Shown: positions 34,134 through 44,634, counted from the stretch's first letter. The stretch is 64,000 nucleotides of DNA from JBBRHQ01 sp963815645 (GCA_963815645.1 CAWFHL010000001.1:2480001-2544000); one strand, 5' to 3'. Numbers and translations: made by a program. Notes: generated by a model not told the origin, from the letters alone.

Positions 34134-34841
34134 TCAGGTCGGCTGCCGGGTCGGCCGGATGAGGATCTCGTTGACGTCGACCCCGTCGGGCTGCTCGAGG
34201 GCGAAGATCACCGCCCGGGCGATGTCCTCGTCGCTCAGCGCTCGGTCCCCGGGACGGTTCTCGAAGAACGGGGTGTCGACCATCCCCGGCTCGATCAGGG
34301 TCACCTTGATCGCGGTGTTCTCGTGCATCGTCCGCAGCTCCGCCCTGAGCGCCTCTCCCATCGCGGTTGCCGCCCACTTCGTCGCCGAGTAGAGCGACCC
34401 GGGGAGCGCCCTGCGGCCGGCGACCGAGCTGGTGATCAGGAAGTGACCGTCGCCGCGTTCGAGCAGGTGGGGGAGGGTGGCGCGGATCGTCAGGGCGACG
34501 CCGAACACGTTGGTGAGGATCATCGAGCGCCAGTGCTCGACCGACTCCTCGAGGAACCCCCGCGAGGCGCCGAAGCCGGCATTGGCGAAGACCGCGTCTA
34601 TGCGGCCGAAATGCTCGAGAGCAGCGCTGGTCATGGCCTCGACCTGCTCCGGCTCGGTGACGTCGCAGGGGACCGCCAGGGCCTGCTGATCGCCGCCCAG
34701 ATCCGCGGCAAGCGCCCGGATCGGCTCCGGCCGGCGTCCGGCGAGGACCAGGCGGTGGCTTCCTGCGGCGGCTCTGGCCGTCGCGGCGCCGATCCCGCTG
34801 CCGGCGCCGGTTATCAGGAGGACCGGGTTGCTGGCTGCCAT
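34134..34841 (-). CDS. Short-chain dehydrogenase/reductase (SDR)
   Basis: 235 residues from ATG 34841. Classical SDR: TGAGSGIGAATARAA (cofactor loop), NAGFGASRG, catalytic Ser in ITSSVAGRRA and Tyr/Lys in LYSATKWAAT. Arg residues after the second strand (VLAGRRPEP) favour NADP(H). The substrate is unknown. Its stop is 1 bp from the convergent glycosyltransferase stop, and its start is divergent from ccmE (65 bp). Confidence 0.88.
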   Translation of the reverse strand: MAASNPVLLITGAGSGIGAATARAAAGSHRLVLAGRRPEPIRALAADLGGDQQALAVPCDVTEPEQVEAMTSAALEHFGRIDAVFANAGFGASRGFLEESVEHWRSMILTNVFGVALTIRATLPHLLERGDGHFLITSSVAGRRALPGSLYSATKWAATAMGEALRAELRTMHENTAIKVTLIEPGMVDTPFFENRPGDRALSDEDIARAVIFALEQPDGVDVNEILIRPTRQPT

Positions 34842-35243
34842 CTCGCGATTCTCCCAGATCGGGTCGCGGTGCCCGCGGCGGCCGCCTTGCGATAATTCGG
34901 GAGCCCATGGATCCGGCGAGGAAGCGCCAGATACGCCTGATCGTCGCGCTCGGCGCCGCCGTGCTGCTTTCGGCCGCGCTCGTCTACACATCGTTCAGCG
35001 CCTCGACCGAGGCGAAGGAGCCATCACAGCTGCTCAATGCAGCACCCGGCCAGAGCTATGAGATGACCGGCAAGGTCGTGCCCGGCACCGTCCGCCGCGG
35101 GGAGGGCTCGCTGAGGTTCCGCGTCGCCGACCGCGACGGCGGCCGCAGCATTCCGGTCTCCTACCGGGGCACGATCCCCGATCCCTTCCGCGGCGGCCGG
35201 GAGATAGTCCTCAACGGCGAGCTCCACGGCGACACTTTCGTCG

Positions 35244-37547
<2,304 letters not shown>

Positions 37548-37551
37548 CTCC

Positions 37552-37869
37552 GTGGAGGTCCTGTTCGGAGCCGTCCTCCTCGCCCTCGTCGGTGCCTTCG
37601 TGCTGCGGCCATTGCTTCGCGAGGACGCCGAGTTGCAGGCGGGGGAGGACCCGGTGCTGGCCGACCTCGAGGCGCGCAAGGAGGTGAAGTACCGCGAGAT
37701 CCGCGACACCGAGCTCGACCACGCCTCCGGCAAGCTCTCCGAGGAGGACTTCCGCGGCCAGGATGCCCAGCTGCGATCGGAGGCGGTCGAGCTTTTGAAA
37801 CGGCTCGACCAGGCGCGCGAGGAGGCGCGCACGGCGGCATCTACCCGCAACGAGGACGATTCCCCCTAG
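37552..37869 (+). CDS. CcmI-like / cytochrome c biogenesis accessory membrane protein
   Basis: 105 residues from GTG 37552, 4 bp after ccmF. One N-terminal helix (VLFGAVLLALVGAFVLRPLL) is followed by a charged helical segment LADLEARKEVKYREIRDTEL then DHASGKLSEEDFRGQDAQLR, matching the first part of CcmI, without its TPR domain. It probably assists apocytochrome delivery to CcmF-CcmH. The identification rests on the pattern and the operon position. Confidence 0.7.
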   Translation: MEVLFGAVLLALVGAFVLRPLLREDAELQAGEDPVLADLEARKEVKYREIRDTELDHASGKLSEEDFRGQDAQLRSEAVELLKRLDQAREEARTAASTRNEDDSP

Positions 37870-37872
37870 AAT
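37867..37872 (+). promoter_or_regulatory. -10 box TAGAAT, leaderless promoter of secG
   Basis: TAGAAT overlaps the ccmI-like stop and lies 8 nt before GTG 37881. Confidence 0.4.
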
Positions 37873-37880
37873 CCACCGCC

Positions 37881-38105
37881 GTGTACACGATCCTCAGCGT
37901 CATCCAGGTGATCATCGCCGTCACCCTGATCTTCCTCATCCTCCTGCACTCAGGGAAGGACGCCGGCCTCTCCGGCGCCTTCGGGATCGGCGGAGGGGGA
38001 AGCTCGATCGGCGGCGGCTCGATGGTCGAGCGCAACCTTGACCGGGCGACGATCTTCTTCGCCATCCTCTTCGTCCTCAACACGATCGTCCTGCTGAAGA
38101 TCTGA
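37881..38105 (+). CDS. secG: Preprotein translocase subunit SecG
   Basis: 74 residues with two membrane helices (YTILSVIQVIIAVTLIFLIL and RATIFFAILFVLNTIVLLKI) joined by the Gly-rich loop HSGKDAGLSGAFGIGGGGSS, the SecG signature. It associates with SecYE to assist SecA-driven export. In many Gram-positives secG follows the tpi/pgm/eno cluster; here it follows cytochrome c maturation genes. Confidence 0.93.
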   Translation: MYTILSVIQVIIAVTLIFLILLHSGKDAGLSGAFGIGGGGSSIGGGSMVERNLDRATIFFAILFVLNTIVLLKI

Positions 38106-38115
38106 GGACTGACCG

Positions 38116-39093
38116 GTGGCGCCAGCGGTTCGCGCCATCCTGGTCGCGGGGCTCGTACTGGCGGTGCTCGGGGGTTGCGGGGGCGGGAGCAGTCGGCCTT
38201 TCGCCGGCGGGGGCGCGCCGGAGCCCGGAGAGGGAGGACGCCTCTTCTATGCGATCGCCGATGGTCCGGGGGACCTCGATCCACTCCACGCGGCGACGTT
38301 CTCGGCCCAAGAGGTCGCCCGCCAGATATTCGAGCCGTTGACCGCCCGGTTGAGCGGTCCCTACTCGGCGGGCGAGCCGCCCCGGCCCGGGCTTGCCGTC
38401 GGCTGGTCGCGGTCGGGCGACTCGCGGGTCTGGAGCTTCCGACTCCGCCGGGGGCTGCGGTTCCAGGACGGGATGCCGCTCGACGCCGGCGCCGTAGCCG
38501 CCAACGCTGAGCGCTGGCGCGGCGATCCGGTCGGCCGCAGCCTCGTCCCCGGGCTGCTCGCGGTCGCCGCGCCCAGGCCCGACGCGGTCCGCCTCATCCT
38601 TGCCGAGCCGTTGCCCGACCTGCCGGCGCGGCTCGCCGACCCCCGTCTGGGGATCGTCTCGCCTCTGGCGCTGGCGCCGCAGTCCGGTGTGGGGGCAAGA
38701 TTCCTCGGCGCGCGGCGCGCCGGATCCGGGCCATTCGAGCTCCGCGGCCGGGTCGCCTCGATCACCGTGTTGGAGCGCAACCGGAGCTGGTGGGGTAGCG
38801 ATCTGGCCCTCGGTCCGTCGCTGGACGAGGTCGTCTTCCGGATCGTTCCCGACGATTCACGGCGGGTCGTGCTGCTGCGGGACGGCGCCGTCCGGGTCGC
38901 CTCAGGGCTGAGTCGGCGCTCGGCGCGGATTATCAACGGCGACCCGCTGCTTACTGCGATCGGGGGAAGGCCCGATCGGCTCGGGAGCCGGGTAGGCGAG
39001 TGGATCGGCTTCGAGCGCTCGGTGCGCGGGATCGACAGCGGCCGCCCGGCTCCGCTCTCGGGTGTCTGGCAGGCGCTGCTCGGCGGTGCATGA
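38116..39093 (+). CDS. Family-5 solute-binding lipoprotein (short form)
   Basis: 325 residues from GTG 38116. The lipobox is LAVLGGCGGGS. The mature part matches the first half of SBP_bac_5 peptide/nickel-binding proteins: DLDPLHAATFSAQEVARQIF, WSFRLRRGLRFQDGMPLDAG, and ITVLERNRSWWGSDLALGP. The family usually exceeds 480 residues, so this is a shortened form. The tail ends cleanly in LSGVWQALLGG. No permease or ATPase genes are adjacent. It marks the last core-type gene before the island. Confidence 0.78.
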   Translation: MAPAVRAILVAGLVLAVLGGCGGGSSRPFAGGGAPEPGEGGRLFYAIADGPGDLDPLHAATFSAQEVARQIFEPLTARLSGPYSAGEPPRPGLAVGWSRSGDSRVWSFRLRRGLRFQDGMPLDAGAVAANAERWRGDPVGRSLVPGLLAVAAPRPDAVRLILAEPLPDLPARLADPRLGIVSPLALAPQSGVGARFLGARRAGSGPFELRGRVASITVLERNRSWWGSDLALGPSLDEVVFRIVPDDSRRVVLLRDGAVRVASGLSRRSARIINGDPLLTAIGGRPDRLGSRVGEWIGFERSVRGIDSGRPAPLSGVWQALLGGA

Positions 39094-39180
39094 GCTGAAG
39101 GAGGTCGAGCGGCGCCTCGCGTGCGTGCCCTGCCCGCGCGATCGGCGACCGATGGGTCGACAAGGCCTGCGGATCACCAA

Positions 39181-39236
39181 ATTCCACCCTCGACTTCATG
39201 GAGTCGCCACACGATATCCGCGTTCTGCTCCTACAT
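39181..39236 (-). pseudogene. Degenerate SnoaL-like start
   Basis: ATG 39236 follows the previous SnoaL end with the spacing seen in the 43-44 kb operon, but the second codon is TAG. The text continues EQNADIVWRLHEVEG, clearly a decayed MSEENVEIVRRL start. No body follows. Confidence 0.45.
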
Positions 39237-39241
39237 CGCCA

Positions 39242-39578
39242 CTCCGACAACCCGGCGGCTTTGAGAGCTTCCGCTCTATCAAGAAAGCTTTGCGCCTCAC
39301 TGATCAGTCCATCTCTGAACGCGACGAGGTGGCACCACGTCCAGTCCACCGGAGGGGCACCCACAGAGGCCCCGTGGAACTGGGTAATTCCCAGTGCCCT
39401 GCCGTCGAGGTCAATGATCTCCTCTACATCGATCGAGACCTCGTCGTAGATGCAGAGCTGTCTCAACCAGCGGCGAACGTTCTCCTTGCCGACGTGCCTT
39501 CCCCCGCCGGGGAAGCGCGGGTCGCTGGTCCAGACGATGTCATCGGTTACCAGCTCCAAGAACCCCGCCCGCGGGCTT
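39242..39578 (-). pseudogene. SnoaL-like protein, N-terminus lost
   Basis: The stretch LVTDDIVWTSDPRFPGGGRH, RRWLRQLCIYDEVSIDVEEI, FHGASVGAPPVDWTWCHLVA and DRAEALKAAGLSE is a good SnoaL/NTF2-like domain missing its first 30 or so residues. The break coincides with the left att-like segment at 39579. The normal stop after LSE is also lost (TGG). It is a remnant of a SnoaL array cut by an integration or deletion. Confidence 0.65.
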
Positions 39579-39692
39579 TTTGGTGCCGGATTGGTGCCCA
39601 TCGGGGTGGAGTAGCGAGGAGGGCCGAGCGTAGAACCGCGGGGATCGCCCATTGCAGGCACTTCAGAGTGGGGCTGAGAGGAGTTGAAACCC
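39579..39692 (+). other. att-like segment: copy of the tRNA-Leu 3' end and its flank
   Basis: TTTGGTGCC-GGATTGGTGCCC and the following 90 bp, ending GGCTGAGAGGAGTTGAAAC, align colinearly with 46919-47031, where the same words end at the 3' end of the tRNA-Leu gene. The copies are direct repeats, diverged (roughly three quarters identical by eye). Confidence 0.65.
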
Positions 39693-39715
39693 GCGTCTTG
39701 GGATGGGGCGCTCCG

Positions 39716-39790
39716 CTACGCCTTAAGCCCGGCGGCTTCGAGGGCCTCGTTTCGGTCCGAGTACCCATCTCGGCAAGCTCGCCGTTGACA
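39716..39790 (-). pseudogene. C-terminal remnant of a SnoaL-like gene
   Basis: The minus strand reads GYSDRNEALEAAGLKA then stop, the common tail of this SnoaL family. Upstream sequence is not coding. The fragment touches the att-like segment. Confidence 0.5.
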
Positions 39791-40265
39791 TCCTGGAGCT
39801 GCGCGGAGCTGAGCGACAGTACACGAGGGAGTTGATCAGGGATGGAGCGGAGCGCGAGCACCTGGGAGCGAGGCGATGCAATTAGGCCGGCGACGATGCC
39901 TAACGATTCACCGGGCTTCGACGGAGCTTTCACGAGAGGGCCGCAACATCGCCGGGAGTTAACCCATCCCGGACAATCTTGTTGTTGCCCAACTCGCAAA
40001 CGGGTGATCGCCCGGCCATCGGCGCCGGCACCCGGGACGATCCCCGCTCTTCCCCTTGCTCGGCGACGTCGAGGATTGGCTCTGGGATGAGACCGGACGA
40101 GGCCCAACTAGCCTCGCCCGCGGGTCCGTGCGCATCTTGAAATGATTAGCGTGATGATGATGGCCTGAAAAATGATGGCCTGAAAAAGTGACCTGATGCC
40201 CCATCGCCACAGCTGAGCCGAACAACTTCCAGTACACCCCGCGCCCGGATCTGACCGGCGTCGGG
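39791..40265. other. Non-coding stretch inside the island
   Basis: I see no convincing gene. A short tandem duplication (GATGGCCTGAAAAA twice, about 40158-40187) precedes the membrane-protein gene. Codon pattern is poor in all frames. Confidence 0.4.
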
Positions 40266-40625
40266 GTGCTGTTATTTGCGGCCACCTGGTTGTTGGTAAT
40301 CGGCATGCTCAACCTGTTCTACGCGATCTCGGTGATCGTCGGATCGAAGATCTTCATCACCACAGCGGGATGGCTGGTCGGCGACGCGCGTCCCTGGGGC
40401 TGGTTGATGCTGATCGTTGCGCTCCTGCAGCTGCTGGCCGCCGCCGGCATCCTCGCGGGCAGGCGGTGGGCGCTCTGGATCGCGGTCCTCTCCGTCTTCG
40501 GCCACATCGCTGCCTCAATCATGTTCCTCTCGGACTCGACCTTGCTGGGGGTCTTGCTGCTCGGCCTTGACGTCACGGTGCTGGGCGGCCTGGCGATCCT
40601 GATGGAGGAGCGCGCGACGGCCTGA
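40266..40625 (+). CDS. Four-helix membrane protein (DUF7144-like)
   Basis: 119 residues with four hydrophobic helices (LLFAATWLLVIGMLNLFYAI, WGWLMLIVALLQLLAAAGIL, WALWIAVLSVFGHIAASIMF, LLGVLLLGLDVTVLGGLAIL), resembling small actinobacterial membrane proteins of the DUF7144 type. The coding pattern extends upstream (FQYTPRPDLTGVG) to a stop near 40193 without a standard start. GTG 40266 is therefore provisional and the N-terminus may be damaged. Function is unknown. Confidence 0.6.
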   Translation: MLLFAATWLLVIGMLNLFYAISVIVGSKIFITTAGWLVGDARPWGWLMLIVALLQLLAAAGILAGRRWALWIAVLSVFGHIAASIMFLSDSTLLGVLLLGLDVTVLGGLAILMEERATA

Positions 40626-40741
40626 TCGCTTTTACGCTTCACGCTGTGACAGCTCGACATCGAGCCCTCCCCGGGAGAGAGTGCAGGCGACGAAAGCTCC
40701 CCCGGCGGGCTCGGGTTCACCCTGAGGGCTGGTCGGCCAGG

Positions 40742-40855
40742 TCAGCCGAGCAGCCCCACCAAGCCCCGTAGCACCAGGGCGGCACCCATCACGAGAGCGC
40801 CGATGAACAGGAATCGCCCGCCGTGGCGATTGAGCGCGTCCTTGAAGCGCTGCAC
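40742..40855 (-). CDS. Possible short membrane peptide
   Basis: VQRFKDALNRHGGRFLFIGA followed by LVMGAALVLRGLVGLLG encodes an amphipathic lead and one membrane helix. An AAGGAGG lies upstream but is positioned for ATG 40869-40863 in another frame, so a base error may hide the true start. It is weakly supported. Confidence 0.35.
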   Translation of the reverse strand: MQRFKDALNRHGGRFLFIGALVMGAALVLRGLVGLLG

Positions 40856-40926
40856 CGCTTCATCATCACGTCCTCCTTGAGCCTCGACTGCTGCGTTAGG
40901 GCCTAGTGCACAGTGGATTTGATCAA

Positions 40927-41094
40927 CTACCTGAAGAGTCCCGGTCCGCGGCGACCGCCTCCCGGTCCGCGGCGACCGCCTCCCGGTCCGCGGTCCTCTC
41001 GTCTGCCTTCGCGCCGATCACCGCGGTCGTCGCGGCGACCGATTCCTCCACCGATAACGCCGGGTCGGCCCATACGGCCTCTTCCCGGTGGCAT
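40927..41094 (-). CDS. Gly/Arg-rich small protein following the DUF6325 gene
   Basis: 55 residues starting MPPGRGRMGRPGVIGGG, 2 bp after the DUF6325 stop. The start resembles SHOCT-type proteins that often follow DUF6325 genes in related actinobacteria (recollection), but here the body is GRRGPGG repeats from a 21-bp tandem repeat (2.3 units, about 40942-40994) and the SHOCT part is missing. It may be a degenerate gene. Confidence 0.4.
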   Translation of the reverse strand: MPPGRGRMGRPGVIGGGIGRRDDRGDRREGRREDRGPGGGRRGPGGGRRGPGLFR

Positions 41095-41096
41095 CC

Positions 41097-41562
41097 TCAG
41101 GCTCCTCCCGATGCGGCCTCTTGCTCGGCTTCGAGCGCTGCCAGGAGCGCCTGGGCCGGGATCCGGCCGTTGGCAACCAGCTGTCCGCCTGCACGCCGCA
41201 CGGCAGCGCCGAACGGACCGGCGAAAGCGTTCTCCCAGACCAGAACCGCAGCCACGCTGCCGGGCTCCATCACCTCTGCGATCTCCGCGACGTCGTCCTC
41301 GGCGAGCAGCAGCGCCAGATCGGCTTCGACCTCGCGCAGCTGGCCAACGTCGCTGTCGTCGGTCTCGTGCAGCTCGGCCGCCTCGAACGATCCGTCGGGA
41401 TCCTTCGTAAATCAGGAGCATGTCGAGGACGCGCACGATTCCAGAGTCGGTGAGCTTCTTCAGCTCGGAGGCGATCTCGCCCGAAAAATCAGCTTTGTCT
41501 GCCGGGAACTCGACCACCAGATAGTCGACGGGTCCCATCTTGTCGACGTCGATGCCGGTCAT
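41097..41562 (-). CDS. DUF6325 family protein (frameshifted as sequenced)
   Basis: From ATG 41562: MTGIDVDKMGPVDYLVVEFP and ELKKLTDSGIVRVLDMLLIY, then after a one-base slip near 41408 DPDGSFEAAELHETDDSDVG, LALLLAEDDVAEIAEVMEPG, VLVWENAFAGPFGAAVRRAG and NGRIPAQALLAALEAE. This is the complete DUF6325 pattern: a ferredoxin-like N-terminal part and a helical C-terminal part. Function is unknown. It sits in the island with a small downstream partner gene. Confidence 0.7.
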
Positions 41563-42313
41563 CGCCCGCCTCCTGCCCGCGCCTGCCACATTACCCATCT
41601 CATCTTCATCTCTATCTCCGTTCGTCGCGACTCAGGTTGAAACCGCTCGCCTCGTGTGACCCCCAGCAGAAGGGTCGCGTCTGACAGCGGTCTCCGCTAG
41701 GGCGAGTCTGAGGTCTCGAGATCTCGGGCGCATCGCACGAAAGGGGTGAGATTCCGCTGCGGCGCTCGCTCTCTCGACGAGCCCCCCGACGCCCGATCAG
41801 GGTGAACTCAGCCGGTCGAGGCTCGTCGGCCGGCTCTGCGCTGCCGATAGTCGGGACCTTGCATTGAGCTTCCTGTCCTACCGCTTCTTGTTGGGGCCGG
41901 CGGGAAGTCCCCACCGCCCGGCGGAACGTAGTGAGCGGGTTGGCGAATGGAGCGACTCCAAAGGCGGCGCCCGCAGCGTCATTGGTGGCTGGACCTACAT
42001 CATGCTCGCCAGCTCACAATGGGCAAGGCCACCCCGGTCGCGCCAGGTGACCCCAACCGCTGAGCCTCGGTAGCTCGACGAGGAGAGGATCGCCGGGGCC
42101 GAGATGCCAGGTCAGGTGAAGAGGCAGGGTTCACGGGTCTCAGCAGCTGGAGTAGGACCATTCATCGCGCGTCTTCGAGAGGCGGAGTCGTCTCTAGCAT
42201 GGGAATGCTAGCGCGGAGCGCTGGGGAGGCACGCCTGTTCAGCTGGATGTGGCGGTGTAAGTGGTTAATGTGTGATCTAAAAGTTCAGCAGCCTGGAGTA
42301 GGGCCATTCATCT
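41563..42313. other. Intergenic island DNA without a supported gene
   Basis: Short open frames here lack family features and ribosome sites. Two imperfect 25-bp direct repeats (cores GGAGTAGGACCATTCAT near 42150 and GGAGTAGGGCCATTCAT near 42296) are about 147 bp apart. Confidence 0.45.
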
Positions 42314-42339
42314 ACAGCGCCCCGGAGACGGGGCGCTGT
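42314..42339. terminator. Perfect 10-bp hairpin
   Basis: ACAGCGCCCC-GGAGAC-GGGGCGCTGT lies 13 bp beyond the stop of the minus-strand gene at 42353. It is probably its terminator. Confidence 0.65.
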
Positions 42340-42352
42340 TCGTTGGAGCCGC

Positions 42353-42700
42353 TTAGGCGCTGACCTTCGCCCGCATCTCAGCGGCGATGATCTCCTGCGC
42401 CGCATCCAGCGAGACCTCGAACTCCGCCTGCTCTGCGGGGTTGTGGGTCTGGCGGATCTCGATCCCTATCTCCTCAAGCTGGCCCCTAACGCCGCTGAGT
42501 TGCTCCGGGGTAAGGCCTGCAAGCGGCCGGGGGTTTCCGCTCGCCTCGATGCCGATGATGAGGTTGGCGAGATCAGAGCCGAAGGAGGTGCTGAGAGCTT
42601 GGAATATCAGCTCCCTTGCGCCGCCCCGTCCTACCCACGCGCTGGTGCTCCCTTGCCGCTCCGTCAAGATCAACCTCCGCGTGGTGTTGGGGCTGGCCAT
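42353..42700 (-). CDS. Hypothetical protein of the island
   Basis: 115 residues from ATG 42700 (an upstream start at 42718 is possible). The text is plausible protein: MASPNTTRRLILTERQGSTS, FGSDLANLIIGIEASGNPRP, LTPEQLSGVRGQLEEIGIEI and FEVSLDAAQEIIAAEMRAKV, mostly helical. It may interact with DNA or act as a phage-type accessory, but I do not recognise it. It lies at the end of the SnoaL operon on the same strand, and a hairpin follows its stop. Confidence 0.5.
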   Translation of the reverse strand: MASPNTTRRLILTERQGSTSAWVGRGGARELIFQALSTSFGSDLANLIIGIEASGNPRPLAGLTPEQLSGVRGQLEEIGIEIRQTHNPAEQAEFEVSLDAAQEIIAAEMRAKVSA

Positions 42701-42869
42701 TGCACCTAACTGGATCAACGGGCCTCAACCCTCGCGGCTTTCGCCAGAAAGACGGCAGCATCCCCAGGGCCATTCCCGCGCCTTCCCAGGTCGGCCCGGT
42801 AACCCAGTTCTTGGACATCTGCCGGATCAGAACAAGAACGGTCTCCGGATGGACGCCGTCGTGCTTCAT
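42573..42869 (-). CDS. Possible small protein coupled to the SnoaL operon
   Basis: ATG 42869 overlaps the stop of the preceding SnoaL gene (ATGA). MKHDGVHPETVLVLIRQMSK and WEGAGMALGMLPSFWRKPRG look protein-like. The last 45 residues overlap the neighbouring gene in another frame and look random, so the true gene may be shorter or frame-shifted into that neighbour. Confidence 0.35.
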   Translation of the reverse strand: MKHDGVHPETVLVLIRQMSKNWVTGPTWEGAGMALGMLPSFWRKPRGLRPVDPVRCNGQPQHHAEVDLDGAAREHQRVGRTGRRKGADIPSSQHLLRL

Positions 42870-43288
42870 GGCATCTCCCGCAGTCCGGCGGCTTTGAGGG
42901 CCTCGGCTTGGCTCGTGTAGTTGCGCATCCGAATCACGCGACCCGCATCCAGCTCGTAGACGATGGCGAGGTTCAGTTCGACTGGTACGCCGCTTCCCTT
43001 GCCGGTCGCCCACTGATGCAACAGCCCCACCACTCGGTCATCGCCGGCGTCGATCAGCCGCTCAAGCTGAATTCCATAGTCCTGGAAATCCTCAGTCCAT
43101 CTGCGCATGAACTCGATGAACCCCTCACGGCCCCGAAACGTCTCCGCCCCCATGAGGTCGGACGTCTGCCACTCGACGTCTGCCGCGAGCGTCCCGGTAT
43201 CGAACGCGGCACCGGGGTTGCCGCGCTCCAAGCCCTGCACGAAGGCTTCGAACATCCGCCGCACGATCTCCACGTTCTCCTGCGACAT
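42866..43288 (-). CDS. SnoaL/NTF2-like protein A
   Basis: 140 residues: MSQENVEIVRRMFEAFVQGL, FRGREGFIEFMRRWTEDFQD, RVVGLLHQWATGKGSGVPVE and YTSQAEALKAAGL at the end. The fold is a cone-shaped alpha+beta barrel used by isomerases, cyclases and many small-ligand binders. Catalytic residues cannot be assigned. It is the last SnoaL gene of a four-gene tandem set, starting 3 bp after the stop of gene B. Confidence 0.8.
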   Translation of the reverse strand: MSQENVEIVRRMFEAFVQGLERGNPGAAFDTGTLAADVEWQTSDLMGAETFRGREGFIEFMRRWTEDFQDYGIQLERLIDAGDDRVVGLLHQWATGKGSGVPVELNLAIVYELDAGRVIRMRNYTSQAEALKAAGLREMP

Positions 43289-43291
43289 CGC

Positions 43292-43699
43292 CTACTCCGA
43301 TAGCCCGGCGGCTTCGAGGGCCTCCCCGACGTCGAGGTAGGAGCGAATCTGAATCGCCTTGCCGTTCTTGAACTCGATCACGGCACCAAAAACCGAGTCG
43401 AACTCGGCTCCGCTTCCCTTGCCGCGCGTGTGGATGCGGCCGGTCCCTACAACCCGGTCGCCAACCTCTTGGAACTCGAAGACCTCGATCTGAAGCTCGG
43501 CAAAACTGTCGTGAAGATCTCGAAGCCCCTCGGATATGCCCGAGTGGCCCCGATACACCGTTGCCTCCCCTCCCATCGCCACCGCAGCCGCCGGACGCCA
43601 CTCCACCCCGGCGTCGACCACTTCGACTATGGCTTCAACGTCGCGGCAGTTGAACGCGTCCACGAAGCGCTTGAAGATCTCCACGTTCTCCTCCGACAT
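43292..43699 (-). CDS. SnoaL/NTF2-like protein B
   Basis: 135 residues: MSEENVEIFKRFVDAFNCRD, VYRGHSGISEGLRDLHDSFA, RVVGTGRIHTRGKGSGAEFD and YLDVGEALEAAGLSE. It is a close structural relative of A, C and D but clearly diverged in the ligand-facing strands, so substrates may differ. Start and stop are each 3 bp from the neighbours, so ribosomes can pass from gene to gene. Confidence 0.82.
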   Translation of the reverse strand: MSEENVEIFKRFVDAFNCRDVEAIVEVVDAGVEWRPAAAVAMGGEATVYRGHSGISEGLRDLHDSFAELQIEVFEFQEVGDRVVGTGRIHTRGKGSGAEFDSVFGAVIEFKNGKAIQIRSYLDVGEALEAAGLSE

Positions 43700-43702
43700 C
43701 GC

Positions 43703-44095
43703 CTACTCCGACAGCCCGGCGGCTTCGAGGGCCGCGTCCTCGCGGGTGAACACGTCGATCCGAATGATCTGCCTTCCACGAAACGTCACGACGTGGAATG
43801 CCTCATCCTCCACCGGGACACCGCTTTGCTTGCCGAGACCGGAGCGATGCACATCGACAACCACGCTCCCGTCGCCCTCGCGAAATCGCTTCGCCTCGAA
43901 GCGCGCGCTCTCGACGGTTCCCAGGAACTCGCGCATGTATTGCCTCACGGCTTCCAGTCCGTACTGCGGCTTGGGTTCAGGGTCGGGGTACACGCCGACC
44001 ATGTAAGGGTCAAACAAGGATCCCTCTGCGAGGAAGTCTCCCTGCGCCCAGCCCTCATAGACCCGCCTTAGCGCCTTCACGTTCTCCTCCGACAT
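43703..44095 (-). CDS. SnoaL/NTF2-like protein C
   Basis: 130 residues: MSEENVKALRRVYEGWAQGD, YGLEAVRQYMREFLGTVESA, KQSGVPVEDEAFHVVTFRGR and FTREDAALEAAGLSE. It is intact and the third member of the array. Gene D ends 9 bp upstream of its start. Ligand or reaction unknown. Confidence 0.82.
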   Translation of the reverse strand: MSEENVKALRRVYEGWAQGDFLAEGSLFDPYMVGVYPDPEPKPQYGLEAVRQYMREFLGTVESARFEAKRFREGDGSVVVDVHRSGLGKQSGVPVEDEAFHVVTFRGRQIIRIDVFTREDAALEAAGLSE

Positions 44096-44104
44096 CGCCT
44101 ACTC

Positions 44105-44505
44105 CTAAAGCCCGGCGGCTTCGAGCGACCGCTGCCTGTCGCGGTCGAAGATCTTCGTGAACGACCTTGTCATCGCGGAAGGTCCAGACCGAGAAGATCG
44201 TGTCTTCAACGGTGACGCCGCTCTCGCGGCCCATGGCAGCTTGGCGGCCCTTCACGAAGACACTTGTTGCGCTGACCTTGCGGTACTCGTCGCCGATCAT
44301 CCGGTAATCGCGCCAGTGCCGGAGAAACTCATCGCTTGAACGCTTCGACTTCGGCGGGTCCCTTCGCCACGAATCGCTCACTCGCGTCCGGCATGAAGCT
44401 CTCGAAGACGATCTCGGGATCGAATCGCTCCACTCCGGCCTTCATGTTTCCGCTCTGCCATTCGGAGTAGATCCGCCGCACGATCTCCACGTTCTCCTGC
44501 GACAT
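44105..44505 (-). CDS. SnoaL/NTF2-like protein D (two frameshifts as sequenced)
   Basis: It opens MSQENVEIVRRIYSEWQSGN and runs to AEVEAFKR. A slip near 44338 leads to DEFLRHWRDYRMIGDEYRKV and GRESGVTVEDTIFSVWTFRD. A second slip near 44160 restores IFDRDRQRSLEAAGL and a stop, the family ending. Corrected length is about 133 residues. It is the first gene of the tandem set and is preceded by a large hairpin at 44531-44574. Indels may be sequencing errors or true decay. Confidence 0.65.
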
Positions 44506-44530
44506 CTCCTGTGCAGTATCCCTCAGACCC

Positions 44531-44574
44531 AGCGAGGCCCGCGCCGATGATGGGCCACGGCGCGGGCTCTCGCT
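44531..44574. terminator. Long hairpin between capsid gene and SnoaL operon
   Basis: AGCGAG-GCCCGCGCCG pairs with CGGCGCGGGC-(T)-CTCGCT, a 16-bp stem with one bulge, followed on the plus strand by GTTTCCC. It may end transcription from either side. Confidence 0.55.
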
Positions 44575-44634
44575 GTTTCCCTATTGGTCACTCTCCGGCC
44601 CGCATTCGAGGTTTAGGCCGAAGCTTGGGGCGGG

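Noticed and set aside
38116..39093. Solute-binding gene truncated by the island
   Set aside because: It ends at a normal stop more than 450 bp before the att-like segment, with a compact tail. A natural short form is more likely.
38951..39661. 236-codon minus-strand protein as one gene
   Set aside because: Only the 39242-39578 part matches a family. The upstream part lies in the att-like segment and the downstream part is antisense to the solute-binding gene.
40906..41640. Long plus-strand open frame of 244 codons
   Set aside because: It is antisense to the DUF6325 gene, whose conserved text reads on the minus strand. The plus frame is Ala/Ser-rich shadow coding driven by GC content and the 21-bp repeats.
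41612..41914. Minus-strand 100-codon frame in the island gap
   Set aside because: No ribosome site, no family features, Arg/Pro-rich composition typical of GC-driven spurious frames.
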